Source: Pyrocephalus nanus
Taxonomy: Eukaryota > Chordata > Aves > Passeriformes > Tyrannidae
Direction of reading: 5' to 3'
Length of the DNA: 64,000 nt
Assembly: GCA_038380795.1 (NCBI GenBank)
Contig: CM076267.1
Span: 16,599,501-16,663,500 of the forward strand
The notes below the pieces were generated by a model. It searched no databases. It was not told where the DNA came from and worked only from the letters and a program-made list of their open reading frames with translations. The position numbers were made by a program, and so were the translations under genes. Positions within the stretch are counted from its first letter, which is position 1. Each line of letters starts with the position of its first letter. Shown here piece after piece: positions 50,301 to 54,610 of this stretch.

Positions 50301-52430
50301 CAGAGGACACTCTGCAGCGCCTAGCAGCTCTGCGGCTTCAGTATCTTCATGGAGATTATTCCAAAATAAGTTGGACCCTTGATGGAATCTACCCAGTTAA
50401 CAGACTGAAATCCAAAATACTGCACTCAACAAAGAGCAGTGGCACTACCAGTCATACTCTGGAGAGGAGACGGACCAGCTTCCTTGAAGGGACATTGAAA
50501 CGCAGCTTCAAGACAGGGTCTGTAAAGAAGCAGAAGGTAGAAGAGGAGCAGATGATGGAGATGTGGGTAAAGGAAGAGCTTTCAGCTGCTCGTGCAAGCA
50601 TAGCACAGAAATGGACCAAGCTGCAGGGATTCTCTCAGCATCAGGCCATGGTGAAATACATGTCCATTGTAAAGGAGTGGCCAGGTTACGGGTCAACACT
50701 CTTCGATGTTGAGGTGAGCAATGTGTAAACTCATGTAACTACAGCCAAGGAAAGGCATCAGTCTGAAGAACAGATAGAGCTGTTTGTATCTAATTGCTCA
50801 GCAGCAGAAGGGAATTTCAGTAACTGCATGCATTTTGCCTTAGTAAGCTCAGGGTAAGCATGCAGTGTACCACATATCCAAGAGCTGTGATGCAGAGAGC
50901 ATAGAGCAAGCAAGCTGGCACATCGTGGTAAATAAAGGGAGACAATGGATTCCCACTTCATTAGAATAACAGGGGAAATTGGGGGAGGGAGGGGTTAAAA
51001 AAGTGATGGCTACTGAAAGCAAAAGTAAAACCAAGGTCTGTTGTCCTGCAATCGTGTTCTGCAGCAGTACAACAGAAACTGCTAAGACTGGGAGACTTAA
51101 CAGCACTGTGCTCAGCCTGCTAGAATAGGAATCCAGAGTTGTTTTATCAACTTTATCATTTTGTTGCCACCTAGGTGGATCACCACAGGAAGTTGCTTAC
51201 ACTCACTATATTATCTGTAAAATAAGAAATGGAATATTGACTTGTTACATCACTTTAAAATCAGAGCAGAACTGTTAGCTATTAGAGTTATTTGCTACTC
51301 AACTAGTATTTTACTCATAGTCATGTCATTTCTGAATCGTTGCAGCAAAAGTGCCTCCAACATACTTTTTGCAGACATCTTTCTTATTTTTTGTATTGGG
51401 GTGAAGAGTTGAAATGTCCTACAGGAACTAGAAACAGAGGATTTTTCCTTGAATCAAAGGTTATTTGATTCTCCAGTGCATTTATGCAAAAGGTTATGTT
51501 TCTCCTTTTGCAGTGCAAGGAGGGTGGATTCCCCAATGATCTCTGGCTTGGAGTCAGCACAGAGAACGTGTCTGTCTACAAACGAGGGGATCCTAAGCCA
51601 CTAGAAACCTTCCAGTATGAGCACATTGTTTTCTTCGGAGCACCACAGCCTAACACTTTCAAAATTACAGTGGATGAGAGAGAAATGTTCTTTGAAACAT
51701 CCCAGGTATGTGAAAGCACAAGACTTGCTGTATGTGGAGTTTTACTGCCACTTCAGTTAAGATCCAAAGAATAGTCGGGTTTCTATGCAAGAACTCTTGA
51801 CTAATGGACTAGACAGCCAAGGGAAGAGATGAAGGGAGCTTAAACCTAAAGGGCATGGTACCTCTTCTTGAATACAGGGATAAACAGAAAAAAGATATGC
51901 TGGTTAGAAAGTGAAGGAGATTGAATGGTCTTCCAGTGCATTGAGAGCTTCCAGTTTTGGGTGCTCATGATTGTGCCTGGTTTTTTCATTCCCTTCCACT
52001 AGATGAATGGGGAGTTCACAAATTCTAAAAAAGAAAAGACAAAAAGAAAAGAAAAAAAATTTGTAGCACTGAAGTTGCTTTTCCTTGAGCTAAAAACCTT
52101 TTTAAGTGTTGTTACAACAGAGCACAAACTTGCCAAGCATTTCTTTTCTTACTGTAATGTTCACATTTAGTATTTTGCAAAATTCAGTAGTATTGCAAAA
52201 TTAACTGTGCCATGACTTTGGACAAGGGGAGTCTTTTTCAGCAAAATGTCCTGTATGCCTCAATGGACTGAGGATTTTAATGTGCTTATCCTCTTGTTAC
52301 TGTATTCCCTCTCCAGGTGGGCGAGATAATAAAAATCATGAAAGCATACATCAACATGATTGTGAAGAAACGCTGCAGTGTCAAATCAGCCACCAGTGTG
52401 GACAGTCACGCAAGCATCTGGACTAGGTGA
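2242..52430 (+). CDS. MYO10L: Class X unconventional myosin (MYO10-like), 3' 30 exons, 5'-partial
   Basis: Actin-based motor of the myosin X family, which acts at filopodium tips and binds PIP3 and cargo through its tail. Thirty exons join in one frame to 1662 residues (counted from the first codon here). Domains are: motor C-terminal part 1-335 (DIFGFE at 41-46), three IQ motifs about 350-420, charged helix and coiled coil 425-560, acidic Ser/Tyr linker 560-770, PH1 first half about 775-806, PH2 808-905, PH1 second half 932-990, PH3 998-1105, MyTH4 about 1115-1310 and FERM about 1310-1655. The PH-PH-PH-MyTH4-FERM tail after three IQs is specific to myosin X. P-loop and switch I exons are upstream of the window. 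Against human MYO10 recalled from memory, the PH region differs at roughly a quarter of positions and the linker is shorter, so a paralogue is more likely than MYO10 itself. The symbol is a working label. Confidence 0.93.
3080..3180 (+). CDS. MYO10L: Myosin X-like exon 2: relay helix region
   Basis: 101 nt, enters at phase 0 and leaves a split codon (AG|G). It encodes [17 protein letters not shown] and [14 protein letters not shown], the conserved relay helix segment ([19 protein letters not shown]) of the myosin lower 50 kDa domain. Acceptor is cttgcag, donor gtgaca. Confidence 0.96.
5038..5104 (+). CDS. MYO10L: Myosin X-like exon 3: motor, relay loop segment
   Basis: 67 nt, completes the split Arg codon. 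It encodes [20 protein letters not shown] then EK, matching the W-x-x-IDW-DN-ECLDLIE block of the motor. Acceptor is ctgtcag, donor gtaagc. Confidence 0.95.
5563..5655 (+). CDS. MYO10L: Myosin X-like exon 4: motor, [10 protein letters not shown] block
   Basis: 31 codons, phase 0 to 0. It encodes [19 protein letters not shown] and then [11 protein letters not shown], the G-L-L-D/A-x-x-x-EE-x-x-FPK-T-x-x-T segment common to myosin motors. Acceptor is ggctgtag, donor gtaagt. Confidence 0.95.
6171..6194 (+). other. Candidate 24-nt in-frame alternative exon
   Basis: Between ctggacacag and gtcaga lie 24 stop-free bases that would add eight residues, EWNGFFMQ, between exons 4 and 5. Both of those are phase 0, so the frame would be kept. 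There is a pyrimidine-rich run (ttctttcatcctctctcttg) upstream. The insertion would fall in the lower 50 kDa domain. This rests on splice-site pattern alone and could be chance. Confidence 0.15.
6685..6724 (+). repeat. T-rich low-complexity tract
   Basis: Runs of T broken by single A residues, probably a simple low-complexity run or a decayed poly(A) of a minus-strand retroelement. Confidence 0.7.
7950..8360 (+). mobile_element. Old, diverged CR1/L3-like LINE fragment
   Basis: The stretch resembles the decayed second half of a CR1-class reverse transcriptase copy. It includes the gataaatgcaaaattgtgtacctga-like 'KCKVLHLG' region and the following gaactg...caggagtgggact and ggttgtatcaga segments in the right order. 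It is heavily mutated, with no long open frame. Assignment is by eye from memory of CR1 consensus sequences. Confidence 0.4.
9325..9393 (+). CDS. MYO10L: Myosin X-like exon 5: motor, HYAGE block
   Basis: 23 codons, phase 0 to 0. It encodes [10 protein letters not shown] and [10 protein letters not shown]-x-x-x-HYAG-V is a signature of the myosin lower 50 kDa domain. Acceptor is catttcag, donor gtaggt. Confidence 0.95.
10261..10343 (+). CDS. MYO10L: Myosin X-like exon 6: motor, KNRDTFRDD block
   Basis: 83 nt, phase 0 in and phase 2 out. It encodes [20 protein letters not shown] and then LNMLKDS. V-Y-x-x-x-G-x-x-KN-D is universal in myosins. Acceptor is gtgttgcag, donor gtatgc. Confidence 0.95.
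10601..10660 (+). repeat. 60-nt polypyrimidine run ending in CAG
   Basis: Nearly uninterrupted C/T sequence (cttccc/ccttt motifs) ending ccttccccag. It looks like a very strong 3' splice site inside intron 6, but I see no convincing exon behind it. It could equally be a simple CT-rich run. Confidence 0.6.
11144..11252 (+). CDS. MYO10L: Myosin X-like exon 7: motor, loop 2
   Basis: 109 nt completing a split Arg codon. It encodes [20 protein letters not shown], then [16 protein letters not shown]. The basic stretch [12 protein letters not shown] is the loop 2 / strut boundary that contacts actin; TVSSQF matches MYO10. Acceptor is tccattag, donor gtatga. Confidence 0.95.
11916..11996 (+). CDS. 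MYO10L: Myosin X-like exon 8: motor, FxRCIKPN block
   Basis: 27 codons, phase 0 to 0. It encodes [20 protein letters not shown] followed by IKPNTEK. L-M-x-x-L-x-x-x-x-P-F-F-x-RCIKPN is a universal myosin motif near the SH helices. Acceptor is gtttag, donor gtaagt. Confidence 0.96.
13007..13131 (+). CDS. MYO10L: Myosin X-like exon 9: SH1 helix and converter start
   Basis: 125 nt, phase 0 in and phase 2 out. It encodes [20 protein letters not shown] and then [21 protein letters not shown]-x-x-x-R-x-G-F/Y is the SH2/SH1 helix region of the motor. Acceptor is atgtag, donor gtaatt. Confidence 0.96.
13927..14041 (+). CDS. MYO10L: Myosin X-like exon 10: converter
   Basis: 115 nt completing a split Arg codon and ending at phase 0. 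It encodes [17 protein letters not shown], then [15 protein letters not shown]. The closing W-x-x-GKTK(V-F) is the conserved end of the converter; VF follows in the next exon. Donor is the weaker gtactt. Confidence 0.95.
14042..19500. other. Intron 10, gene-free part
   Basis: 5.5 kb of unique-looking intron between the converter and first IQ exon. Apart from the (GGTT)n run at 15175-15207 I see no exon, RNA gene or clear transposon. The CpG island starts after it. Confidence 0.6.
15175..15207 (+). repeat. (GGTT)n microsatellite
   Basis: About eight perfect units of GGTT/TTGG in tandem. Confidence 0.95.
19540..19800 (+). promoter_or_regulatory. Intragenic CpG island, candidate internal promoter
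   Basis: After a CT-rich run (19540-19598), a block of about 180 bases (19620-19800) carries more than 20 CpG dinucleotides, while the surrounding introns have almost none. It contains a GC box (ggaggcggggg, about 19619) and CGCG/GCCGCC clusters. It ends only some 40 bases before the first IQ exon. Unmethylated islands of this kind usually mark promoters. In mammals a headless myosin X lacking the motor is made in brain, so an internal promoter here is plausible. Direction and use cannot be told from sequence. Confidence 0.6.
19764..19793 (+). other. Short upstream ORF in the CpG island
   Basis: ATG AAA CCT ... GAC TGA, nine codons and a stop. If a transcript starts in the island, this ATG and the out-of-frame ATG at 19631 come before the myosin frame. 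The myosin frame has a stop at 19818 and its first in-frame ATG at 19941. Confidence 0.3.
19842..19948 (+). CDS. MYO10L: Myosin X-like exon 11: end of converter and IQ1
   Basis: 107 nt, phase 0 in and phase 2 out. It encodes [20 protein letters not shown] and then [17 protein letters not shown]-x-I-R-A-x-x-x-G-x-x-A-R is the first light-chain-binding IQ motif. It lies directly behind the CpG island. Acceptor is ggcgtcag, donor gtcagt. Confidence 0.95.
19949..24164. other. Intron 11
   Basis: 4.2 kb between the two IQ exons. Apart from a short CR1 3' end at about 23470-23535 I recognise nothing. Open frames here are short and lack known domains. Confidence 0.6.
23470..23535 (+). mobile_element. 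CR1 LINE 3'-end fragment
   Basis: gatgatccttgtgagtccc, then aactcaggatattctatgatt, matches the 3' end and tail unit of CR1 elements of birds. Only the last tens of bases are recognisable. Confidence 0.75.
24165..24470 (+). CDS. MYO10L: Myosin X-like exon 12: IQ2, IQ3 and start of the charged helix
   Basis: 306 nt, completes a split Arg codon and leaves phase 2. It encodes IQ2 ([15 protein letters not shown]), IQ3 ([15 protein letters not shown]) and then a run of almost only E, R, K and Q from [15 protein letters not shown] onward. That run is the single alpha helix that lengthens the myosin X lever arm. Acceptor is tttttag, donor gtacag. Confidence 0.96.
25610..26155 (+). mobile_element. 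CR1 LINE, 3' part of reverse-transcriptase ORF and 3' UTR
   Basis: Frame 25626-25847 reads [19 protein letters not shown], then [20 protein letters not shown] and [11 protein letters not shown]. This is the degenerate C-terminal part of CR1 ORF2. It continues with the CR1 segments agatttattttggatatcag and gaagttggactcagtg, and ends in a tgtatgattctgtgatg tail. It is a 5'-truncated, inactive copy, as is usual for CR1. Confidence 0.9.
26405..26472 (+). repeat. 34-bp perfect tandem duplication
   Basis: The unit aattgcagatcagctaatct plus the next 14 bases occurs twice head to tail without a mismatch, so the duplication looks recent. Confidence 0.95.
26830..27900 (+). mobile_element. Old, diverged CR1-class LINE copy
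   Basis: Recognisable blocks in order are: attgtggaccagtcaggctaac and ccagtgtggatttctgaaga at about 26950-27060, then aggcctcagttgaaatactgt and gtatcacatttcaggaagat at about 27745-27800. These match conserved reverse-transcriptase sections of amniote CR1. Many indels and stops make it much older than the copy just upstream. Confidence 0.7.
28195..28224 (+). repeat. Perfect inverted repeat, 12-bp stem, 6-nt loop
   Basis: GAAAGTTACCAC, loop TGCCAG, GTGGTAACTTTC. The arms pair without a mismatch. No function is known; it lies about 730 bases before exon 13. Confidence 0.9.
28955..28994 (+). CDS. MYO10L: Myosin X-like exon 13: short helix exon
   Basis: 40 nt completing a split Arg codon and ending at phase 0. 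It encodes [13 protein letters not shown]. Phases fit both neighbours, with acceptor tttgtcag and donor gtaagt. The sequence itself is not conserved enough to recognise alone, so the call rests on splice sites, phase and position. Confidence 0.8.
28995..30491. other. Intron 13
   Basis: 1.5 kb, nothing recognised. A perfect acceptor and donor flank a bare ATG at 30386-30388, which is more likely chance than a 3-nt exon. Confidence 0.6.
30492..31283 (+). CDS. MYO10L: Myosin X-like exon 14: coiled coil and acidic Ser/Tyr linker
   Basis: 264 codons, phase 0 to 0. It begins with heptad-like [17 protein letters not shown] and [20 protein letters not shown], the antiparallel coiled coil of myosin X. 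Then come [14 protein letters not shown] and a Ser/Pro/Glu/Asp-rich PEST-like linker with [15 protein letters not shown] and [14 protein letters not shown]. The exon matches the MYO10 layout, but the linker is shorter. Acceptor ctttaag is weak in pyrimidines; donor is gtgaga. Confidence 0.94.
31284..33344. other. Intron 14
   Basis: 2.1 kb without a recognisable exon or repeat. Exons 14 and 15 join as SLDS|FLESEEE, which matches the MYO10 sequence before PH1, so nothing seems missing. Confidence 0.6.
33345..33468 (+). CDS. MYO10L: Myosin X-like exon 15: acidic end of linker and start of PH1
   Basis: 124 nt, phase 0 in and phase 1 out. It encodes [18 protein letters not shown] and then [22 protein letters not shown] is the start of PH1 in myosin X. 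Acceptor is cttttag, donor gtaagt. Confidence 0.95.
33975..34218 (+). CDS. MYO10L: Myosin X-like exon 16: PH1 first half and PH2 start
   Basis: 244 nt, phase 1 in and phase 2 out. PH1 N-terminal half is [20 protein letters not shown]2 starts at [20 protein letters not shown]. The KK...[12 protein letters not shown] basic pattern is the K-x-n-K/R-x-R phosphoinositide site, which in myosin X binds PIP3. Inserting PH2 into PH1 is a hallmark of the family. Acceptor is ctttgcag, donor gtgagt. Confidence 0.96.
35027..35122 (+). CDS. MYO10L: Myosin X-like exon 17: PH2
   Basis: 96 nt, completes a Lys codon and leaves phase 2. It encodes [19 protein letters not shown] and then [12 protein letters not shown], the middle strands of PH2. 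Acceptor is gttttccag, donor gtataa. Confidence 0.95.
35123..36750. other. Intron 17
   Basis: 1.6 kb with no gene or clear transposon. A short inverted repeat, CAGGTTG-ga-CAACCTG, lies at 35657-35672. Confidence 0.6.
36751..36844 (+). CDS. MYO10L: Myosin X-like exon 18: end of PH2
   Basis: 94 nt completing a split Ser codon and ending at phase 0. It encodes [17 protein letters not shown] and [14 protein letters not shown]-x-x-x-L is the conserved C-terminal PH helix. Acceptor is gattgccag, donor gtgagt. Confidence 0.95.
37450..37505 (+). CDS. MYO10L: Myosin X-like exon 19: PH1 second half
   Basis: 56 nt, phase 0 in and phase 2 out. It encodes [18 protein letters not shown], almost unchanged from the MYO10 sequence. 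Acceptor is ctgtatag, donor gtatgt. Confidence 0.96.
37506..39126. other. Intron 19
   Basis: 1.6 kb, AT-rich, no gene seen. A stretch at about 38765-38820 (ggctgtactagctcagcccag) faintly resembles an old amniote repeat, but I cannot place it. Confidence 0.5.
39127..39269 (+). CDS. MYO10L: Myosin X-like exon 20: end of PH1 and link to PH3
   Basis: 143 nt, completes a split Arg codon and leaves phase 1. It encodes [33 protein letters not shown] and GQEFLVR. W-I-x-L-L closes the split PH1. Acceptor is tctggcag, donor gtgaaa. Confidence 0.96.
39270..40977. other. Intron 20
   Basis: 1.7 kb, nothing coding seen. It contains a short imperfect direct repeat (gcaagagatgcgtgt) at about 40566-40611. 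Confidence 0.6.
40978..41172 (+). CDS. MYO10L: Myosin X-like exon 21: PH3 first half
   Basis: 195 nt, phase 1 to 1. It encodes [38 protein letters not shown] and [21 protein letters not shown]-x-K...KKRWFVL-x-x-x-x-L-x-Y is a typical PH start. Acceptor is gtgctag, donor gtgaga. Confidence 0.96.
42340..42895 (-). mobile_element. CR1 LINE, reverse orientation, with internal deletion
   Basis: Read on the plus strand, 42345-42785 is the reversed CR1 3' region. It includes gagaatcatagcatcatt, atcaagtccaacca, cctgttccaatgcttaacaa, ttgaggccatttcctcttgt and gagtgataaggtccccc. Then 42786-42895 jumps to another CR1 part (ccataaccttccccattatc, cctgtagttccccagattct). The join suggests an internal deletion. 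It ends about 60 bases before exon 22. Confidence 0.85.
42954..43111 (+). CDS. MYO10L: Myosin X-like exon 22: PH3 second half
   Basis: 158 nt, phase 1 in and phase 0 out. It encodes [35 protein letters not shown] and [12 protein letters not shown], closing PH3. Acceptor ttctccacag lies close behind a CR1 insertion; donor is gtaggt after AGG. Confidence 0.96.
44226..44349 (+). CDS. MYO10L: Myosin X-like exon 23: link and start of MyTH4
   Basis: 124 nt, phase 0 in and phase 1 out. It encodes [20 protein letters not shown] and [14 protein letters not shown], the start of MyTH4, which with FERM binds microtubules and cargo in myosin X. Acceptor is attttcag, donor gtaagt. Confidence 0.95.
44810..45360 (+). 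mobile_element. Old CR1-class LINE fragment
   Basis: A decayed copy in intron 23. It shows gatgattccagactgtttgac near 44815, gtgtattgtgcacctgc near 45130, aaaatgatcaaaggcatcgaa near 45210 and ggcagggttgttcagcctcag near 45265, in the order of the CR1 reverse-transcriptase C-terminus. There is no usable open frame. Confidence 0.6.
46109..46406 (+). CDS. MYO10L: Myosin X-like exon 24: MyTH4 core
   Basis: 298 nt, phase 1 in and phase 2 out. It encodes [58 protein letters not shown] and [28 protein letters not shown] is the MyTH4 signature. Acceptor is tttcccag, donor gtaaat. Confidence 0.97.
46684..46735. repeat. AT palindrome flanked by 13-bp direct repeats
   Basis: ttactaatgtaca occurs at 46684-46696 and 46723-46735. 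Between and overlapping lies taatattata...tataatatta, a 10-bp inverted repeat. It could be a slipped AT repeat or the footprint of a small insertion with target duplication. Confidence 0.8.
47646..47853 (+). CDS. MYO10L: Myosin X-like exon 25: end of MyTH4 and FERM F1 start
   Basis: 208 nt, completes a split Arg codon and ends at phase 0. It encodes [39 protein letters not shown] and [20 protein letters not shown]. The last piece is the ubiquitin-like start of FERM F1. Acceptor is acaattag, donor gtaatg. Confidence 0.96.
47966..48070 (+). other. Candidate 105-nt in-frame alternative exon
   Basis: A stop-free block of 35 codons ([16 protein letters not shown] at its start, [10 protein letters not shown] at its end) has a long upstream pyrimidine tract, acceptor ctgtag and donor gtacta. 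It sits between exons 25 and 26, which join at phase 0, so including it would keep the frame. The MYO10 protein I know reads straight from AGE to VVEK, so this is not a constitutive exon. It would split the FERM F1 lobe. Confidence 0.25.
48360..48530 (+). mobile_element. Old CR1/L3-like LINE fragment
   Basis: gaaaaggttcagagaagaaaa, aataaggtaactaaggg and gaggtgtatgaaatgatgagtg lie in the order seen in the C-terminal reverse-transcriptase part of old CR1 elements. It is strongly decayed. Confidence 0.5.
48585..48721 (+). CDS. MYO10L: Myosin X-like exon 26: FERM F1
   Basis: 137 nt, phase 0 in and phase 2 out. It encodes [20 protein letters not shown] and [20 protein letters not shown], the helix and strands of F1, nearly as in MYO10. 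Acceptor is ttttgcag, donor gtagaa. Confidence 0.97.
48886..49006 (+). CDS. MYO10L: Myosin X-like exon 27: FERM F1/F2
   Basis: 121 nt, completes a split Arg codon and ends at phase 0. It encodes [20 protein letters not shown] and [20 protein letters not shown]. Acceptor is tcttacag, donor gtaagc. The run of five Glu codons lies in a surface loop. Confidence 0.96.
49007..50263. other. Intron 27
   Basis: 1.3 kb. A stop-free run at 49806-50138 has no known domain and overlaps nothing conserved. No other feature seen. Confidence 0.6.
50264..50713 (+). CDS. MYO10L: Myosin X-like exon 28: FERM F2 and linker
   Basis: 150 codons, phase 0 to 0. It encodes [77 protein letters not shown] and [32 protein letters not shown] and [10 protein letters not shown] are distinctive of the myosin X F2 lobe. 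Acceptor is gtttgtag, donor gtgagc. Confidence 0.97.
51514..51705 (+). CDS. MYO10L: Myosin X-like exon 29: FERM F3
   Basis: 64 codons, phase 0 to 0. It encodes [40 protein letters not shown] and [12 protein letters not shown], the PTB/PH-like F3 lobe that binds integrin-type and netrin-receptor tails in MYO10. Acceptor is ttttgcag, donor gtatgt. Confidence 0.97.
52317..52430 (+). CDS. MYO10L: Myosin X-like exon 30: C-terminus and stop
   Basis: 37 codons and TGA at 52428-52430. It encodes [20 protein letters not shown] and a short Ser-rich end [17 protein letters not shown]. The helix with MKAYI-MIVKKR is the last F3 helix of myosin X. The final seven residues differ from what I recall of MYO10. 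Acceptor is ctctccag. Confidence 0.96.
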   Translation: MGEIIKIMKAYINMIVKKRCSVKSATSVDSHASIWTR

Positions 52431-54610
52431 TACCAATGAACTGGCAGTAGTTTAGTGAGGAGTATTTGCAACTTGCCAGCACAAGTGTAGCAAAGATATT
52501 TTCTAAGAATTCAGCTGACTACTGTATTCAAAACCTGAAGTGACATCTACAGTACTATAGGATTTGCACCTCTGCCCAAAGACATTAAACAGTAACAACT
52601 GTTCCTAAACACTAATGACCCAAAACTTGTTTTCCCCTTGCTTGTTTGATGAACAATTAGCTTAAAGAAGCAAAGTCAGAAGCATCCTCGTTCTCCTTCA
52701 GTGTCCTCTCTGCTGCTTTCACCATTATGTGTCATACTGGCAGAAAAATTCACAAGAATCATTTCTGCAAGACAGGAGACAGACTTAAGCTTCCTTCTGA
52801 ATTTTGAACATGCAGACATCTGGGATTATTCGATCATAGCATGGTCTGCTAAAAGAATATTTGTTTTATTTATTTTGTAAGCAAATCTAAAATATAAGTC
52901 ACTGTGGTTTGTTTGTTTTTTTTTTCTTCAGGATATACTGATGATCTGATCTGGTTTTAAAAGAAAATGCCTTTGTGTAGTTGAAGCCAAGTGATCCAAC
53001 AGAGAGGTCAAACCCTACACGAGAGAGCATTAAACAAAGAAACAAATAAAAACACCCAAGGTGCTTCTTTACCTTCCAATAAAAGCTCACAGGTACATGA
53101 CTATAAAAAGTGGCACTTTCAGTTAAACTACTAAATACTCCAACACAGGAGAAAATCTTTGGGATTAGCACCACTGCCATTCCAGGCACATTGTAAGCAG
53201 CACCTATTGCCTAAAAAAAAAAGAAATTACTGCCTTTCCCCTGTACAGCCTAAGAGATTGTTTTATTAGCATTTCCAGAAGAGCTGCTTTTCACAAACAC
53301 CAGGTATTAGATGGAGGTTGGAGGTTTCTGTCGACCAGCCAGCCTGTGTTAAGATTCTTCTTTCTCTAGATGGGATTTTAGGATGACTGGGGTCCCTGAA
53401 CTTTAAAGTGAACTGTTTCCTACTGAGTGAATAGATGCCTAGATAAATTGTAATACGTAAGATTTTCACTTCTCTATACAACTGTAAGCAGATGCCCAAA
53501 CCCATCATCCACTTTTAACAGAAACTGCTTGTATTGTGGAATCCCCAAATCCCATTCCAGTCTCCTCTAGGTCCCCTTTCCTCAGCAGAACTTGAAAATA
53601 ATGCTGTTTTGCCAAAACAACTGCTTCTTGGAGGTATTTATAGCTCCTGCAAAATTTGAAGAAGCAGAATTTTTTTCTTCCCTGTGAAAGGTGACAGTCG
53701 TCTTCTGTTTCTTGACTTCAGAAACTTGACTTTAGTGCTTAAAACAATACTCAGTATCAGTCACATCATAAATTAGTTGAATTAAAAAACAAGAAAGCTG
53801 GTGGTGAGCCATTTTCTATGAACCTTGTCTAGTTTTGGGATCCCAGAATGCAAAGGCCCAGTCTGTTTCTTAATGAAACTGCAGAACTGTATATAATGTG
53901 GGCCTTGTTCCATGTTTAAAATTGGCTGTCTCCCATTTCTGAAGAAATAGTAGCTAAGGCCTATTAGCTATGAAATAGAAATTTCATAGGAAAAAAAAGC
54001 CGGAGTCAGTATGGAGTAGGTTCTATTCCAGCTCATCATCAGATCGTGCCATGTCACTAACACTGTGTCACAGAACACTAGTTTTGAGGTTGACAATACA
54101 AGAAGAAACACTGTACATAACCCATGCTCTTCTCTCGTTTCCACTACACTGCAGCATGTGCAGCCACTGGGCACTTGCCACATGATCAGCCTAAGAGGAT
54201 AGCCACTGCTGTGCATCATACTTCAACTGCAGTTTTGCCTTAAATAGCTTTACTGAAGGATCCTATAAACACCCCTTGTTGTCACAAGGAATAAAAAGAT
54301 AACCAGGTCACAAGTGAGAGAACAGGAATGCAGAGGCAGCCTGAGAAGCAACACTTTGTATCGGACCGTACACTGACTCAATCTCTTACATATCAGACTA
54401 GCCTTGATTATCCCTGTTCTAACTCTGCACTATCTCTGTGTTCTGGCTCTTGGGTTGCTGCAGGCAGCTTGAACCCACTTGAAACATAACTCCACTACTA
54501 TTTGTTGTAACTTTGCTCATTTCTATTACAGAATTCCTTCTTCTGTCTTTTTTAATTTGTAACTGGCTTTACAAGATGAAAGTTTAATAAATTATTGGAT
54601 TGCACAAGCT
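52431..54610 (+). other. MYO10L: Probable 3' UTR of the myosin gene
   Basis: No coding potential. AATAAA occurs at 53045-53050 and 53078-53083 and again at 54586-54591. The last is followed by GU-rich ttgtgtgcccatgtt at about 54627, so transcript ends near 53.1 kb and 54.6 kb are both possible. The boundary is inferred. Confidence 0.5.
54586..54591 (+). terminator. Candidate polyadenylation signal AATAAA
   Basis: AATAAA with downstream GT-rich sequence within about 50 bases. It is the best candidate for the distal myosin poly(A) site. Confidence 0.5.
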